A DNA stretch of 60,481 bases, from positions 1-60,481 of the forward strand of contig NZ_CALEFV010000051.1 in the NCBI RefSeq assembly GCF_937877005.1, read 5' to 3'. This document shows positions 59,452-60,481 of this stretch, one piece after another. The notes beneath the pieces are model-generated. The model was not told the origin of the DNA and made no database searches. It worked only from the letters and a program-made list of their open reading frames with translations. Numbering within the stretch: the stretch's first letter is position 1; every line of letters starts with the position of its first letter. The position numbers were made by a program, and so were the translations under genes. The DNA is from an uncultured Fibrobacter sp. (GTDB lineage Bacteria; Fibrobacterota; Fibrobacteria; Fibrobacterales; Fibrobacteraceae).

Positions 59452-60231
59452 GTGAACTTCAAGTGGATATTCATTATCGGTGTTCTTGCTGCGGTCCTGT
59501 GTGCGGCAGAATGCGAAGTTGAGCATCATCAGGGCGAATCCAGTGTCGATCCCTATATGGGATATCCGGCGACCTCTCTTTACCTTTTCGAGGACAGCTA
59601 CTTGGATCTCTCCAAGATGAACCAGAGGGAGCCTGCCGTTAAAAATGCCTCGGCGTCCGATACGGTGTGGGTGTACAGGTCTGAACTAGATTCCACCATG
59701 ATTGTGATCGTGACCGAGAAGGTGGTCAAGGTGGCTCGGGTCGCCTATTCCAAAGACGAGTCGGCCGTTGTGGACACGCTGTTTGCCGTACATCACGATG
59801 ACGTGTATAGGGACGAGTTTCCACGACTCCAGAAGGCGGGTGCTTTCAGGGGAACGGCGGAGCAGGCGGATTCCCTCGTGAACCATGTGTTTGAATTGTG
59901 TCAGCGGTATTATTCCAAGGAATGGGGTTACGCCGGTTGCGAGTTTAACCCTCCTGAAATGAGGCGGGAAAACGGGGGAATGGATGTCGACGGGATTGAT
60001 GTCCCGCTTGCACTCGCTGCTGTTGCGGGGGAGTTTACCTGGCTTCTCGATACGCTGAACACCTGTCCGGAACTCAAGTTTCCGGCTCCCGAGGTGTCGC
60101 CCGATGGCTTGAGGCGTCTTAGGGGCCGCGATGGCTTTCTGCCACGAGTGCCGTCTAGGGTGTATGACCTCAATGGGCGCCAGTCGGACTGTGTCGATCG
60201 CAAGAATCGGCGGGGTCTTATTTTCCGATAA
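59452..60231 (+). CDS. Secreted protein of unknown function
   Basis: 259 residues, starting at a GTG with GAGGAG eight bases upstream. Hydrophobic signal peptide (WIFIIGVLAAVLCAA) followed by ECEVEHH. No lipobox of the usual form is present. The central region has many Asp and Val residues and several cysteines; no domain recognised. The C-terminus (VPSRVYDLNGRQSDCVDRKNRRGLIFR in outline) is basic, and VYDLNGR resembles the sorting or basic tails of other secreted proteins in this window. It is followed by a strong hairpin. Confidence 0.75.
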   Translation: MNFKWIFIIGVLAAVLCAAECEVEHHQGESSVDPYMGYPATSLYLFEDSYLDLSKMNQREPAVKNASASDTVWVYRSELDSTMIVIVTEKVVKVARVAYSKDESAVVDTLFAVHHDDVYRDEFPRLQKAGAFRGTAEQADSLVNHVFELCQRYYSKEWGYAGCEFNPPEMRRENGGMDVDGIDVPLALAAVAGEFTWLLDTLNTCPELKFPAPEVSPDGLRRLRGRDGFLPRVPSRVYDLNGRQSDCVDRKNRRGLIFR

Positions 60232-60237
60232 ACCTCA

Positions 60238-60263
60238 GGGGGCGCCCGTGATTGGGCGCCCCC
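60238..60263 (+). terminator. Strong hairpin downstream of unknown secreted protein
   Basis: GGGGGCGCCC-GTGATT-GGGCGCCCCC: a perfect 10-bp GC stem starting seven bases after the stop. The following sequence (CTTGGTTTGG) is only weakly T-rich. Confidence 0.65.
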
Positions 60264-60374
60264 CTTGGTTTGGTTATGGGATTTTGTGGTGCAGTTTATT
60301 TGTTTATTGTAGTGGAAGATCCCCCTTTTTTGATTTTGGGATAGGTCATATGGGATTGGTTTGGTGTGGAAAAA

Positions 60375-60481
60375 CTATTTGATGAAAATGGATTCGCTCA
60401 TTGATCCAATGCGGAGCATGTAGCGTCCTGCCTGCGGAACGGTAAGGTTCAGTTGACCATTTGCGGAACCCGTGGCGATTG
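60375..60481 (-). CDS. Partial secreted protein: C-terminal sorting-type tail
   Basis: Only the last 35 codons are inside the window. They read IATGSANGQLNLTVPQAGRY then MLRIGSMSESIFIK and a TAG stop. The G(R/K)Y-x-(L/V)-R-(I/V) pattern near the end is the same as in the sorting-type tails of the PL11, CE12 and PL1 proteins here. It is convergent with the plus-strand unknown gene. The rest of the protein cannot be described. Confidence 0.7.
   Translation of the reverse strand, partial: IATGSANGQLNLTVPQAGRYMLRIGSMSESIFIK

Noticed and set aside
59256..59474. A 72-codon minus-strand frame after the restriction operon
   Set aside because: No ribosome site or known motif, it overlaps the next gene's start, and its composition looks non-coding. 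Kept only as a possible source of an RNA.
1..60481. CRISPR arrays, rRNA or tRNA genes
   Set aside because: No regularly spaced repeats with unique spacers and no recognisable rRNA or tRNA sequence were seen by eye; a covariance-model scan would be decisive.

Overview
The window looks like the chromosome of a Fibrobacter species (Fibrobacteres). The grounds are: many secreted plant-cell-wall enzymes with poly-serine linkers and C-terminal sorting-type tails; two proteins of the Fibrobacter-enriched TIGR02147 family; long operons with overlapping genes; and weak, AT-rich leaders. The assignment rests on recognition of sequence features, not on a database search.

Layout. (1) 1-8,007, minus strand: a housekeeping block reading hisE, hisG, an EAL/HDOD signalling protein, recR, engB, mlaE, mlaF, then pyrC, plsC and a partial winged-helix-like gene. 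Most junctions overlap or abut. (2) 8,111-12,161: a lone lipoprotein on the plus strand, then on the minus strand a TIGR02147 protein, a lipoprotein and a TrmB-like methyltransferase, all translationally coupled. (3) 12,310-25,084, minus strand: recC, recB and recD, preceded by a double AAA+ ATPase and a zinc-ribbon protein. (4) 25,292-51,600: a pectin-degradation island with an expansin-like lipoprotein, an arabinosidase (GH43), an endo-arabinanase (GH43), two PL1 pectate lyases, a LamG lipoprotein with its TIGR02147 partner, a rhamnogalacturonan lyase (PL11), three rhamnogalacturonan acetylesterases (CE12), a GH43_24-like galactanase, a PL9 pectate lyase and a GH53 galactanase. (5) 51,806-59,188: an accessory region with a DUF1016 nuclease, an ORF6N protein, repeats, and a LlaJI-like restriction-modification operon (C5 methyltransferase, McrB-like GTPase, McrC/LlaJI-like nuclease). 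(6) 59,452-60,481: an unknown secreted protein and the C-terminal end of another secreted protein.

Working together, the island could strip pectin from plant walls. PL1 and PL9 would cut homogalacturonan. PL11 would cut the rhamnogalacturonan-I backbone after CE12 deacetylation. GH43 enzymes would remove arabinan, and GH53 plus the GH43_24-like enzyme would remove galactan. The expansin would loosen the wall.

Most interesting signals. (a) A direct repeat, TAGTA(C/A)-N6-TAGTA(C/A) with an exact 12-bp period, occurs five times, and all five copies are upstream of genes of this island. (b) A nearly identical 16-bp palindrome sits upstream of both PL1 genes and nowhere else I could see between genes. 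(c) The restriction operon has a sharp AT-rich to GC-rich switch inside the mcrB-like gene, as expected if a specificity cassette had been swapped. (d) Two interspersed-repeat sequences lie in frame inside the nuclease gene. (e) TIGR02147 genes are twice coupled to a downstream lipoprotein gene. No rRNA, tRNA or CRISPR array was recognised.
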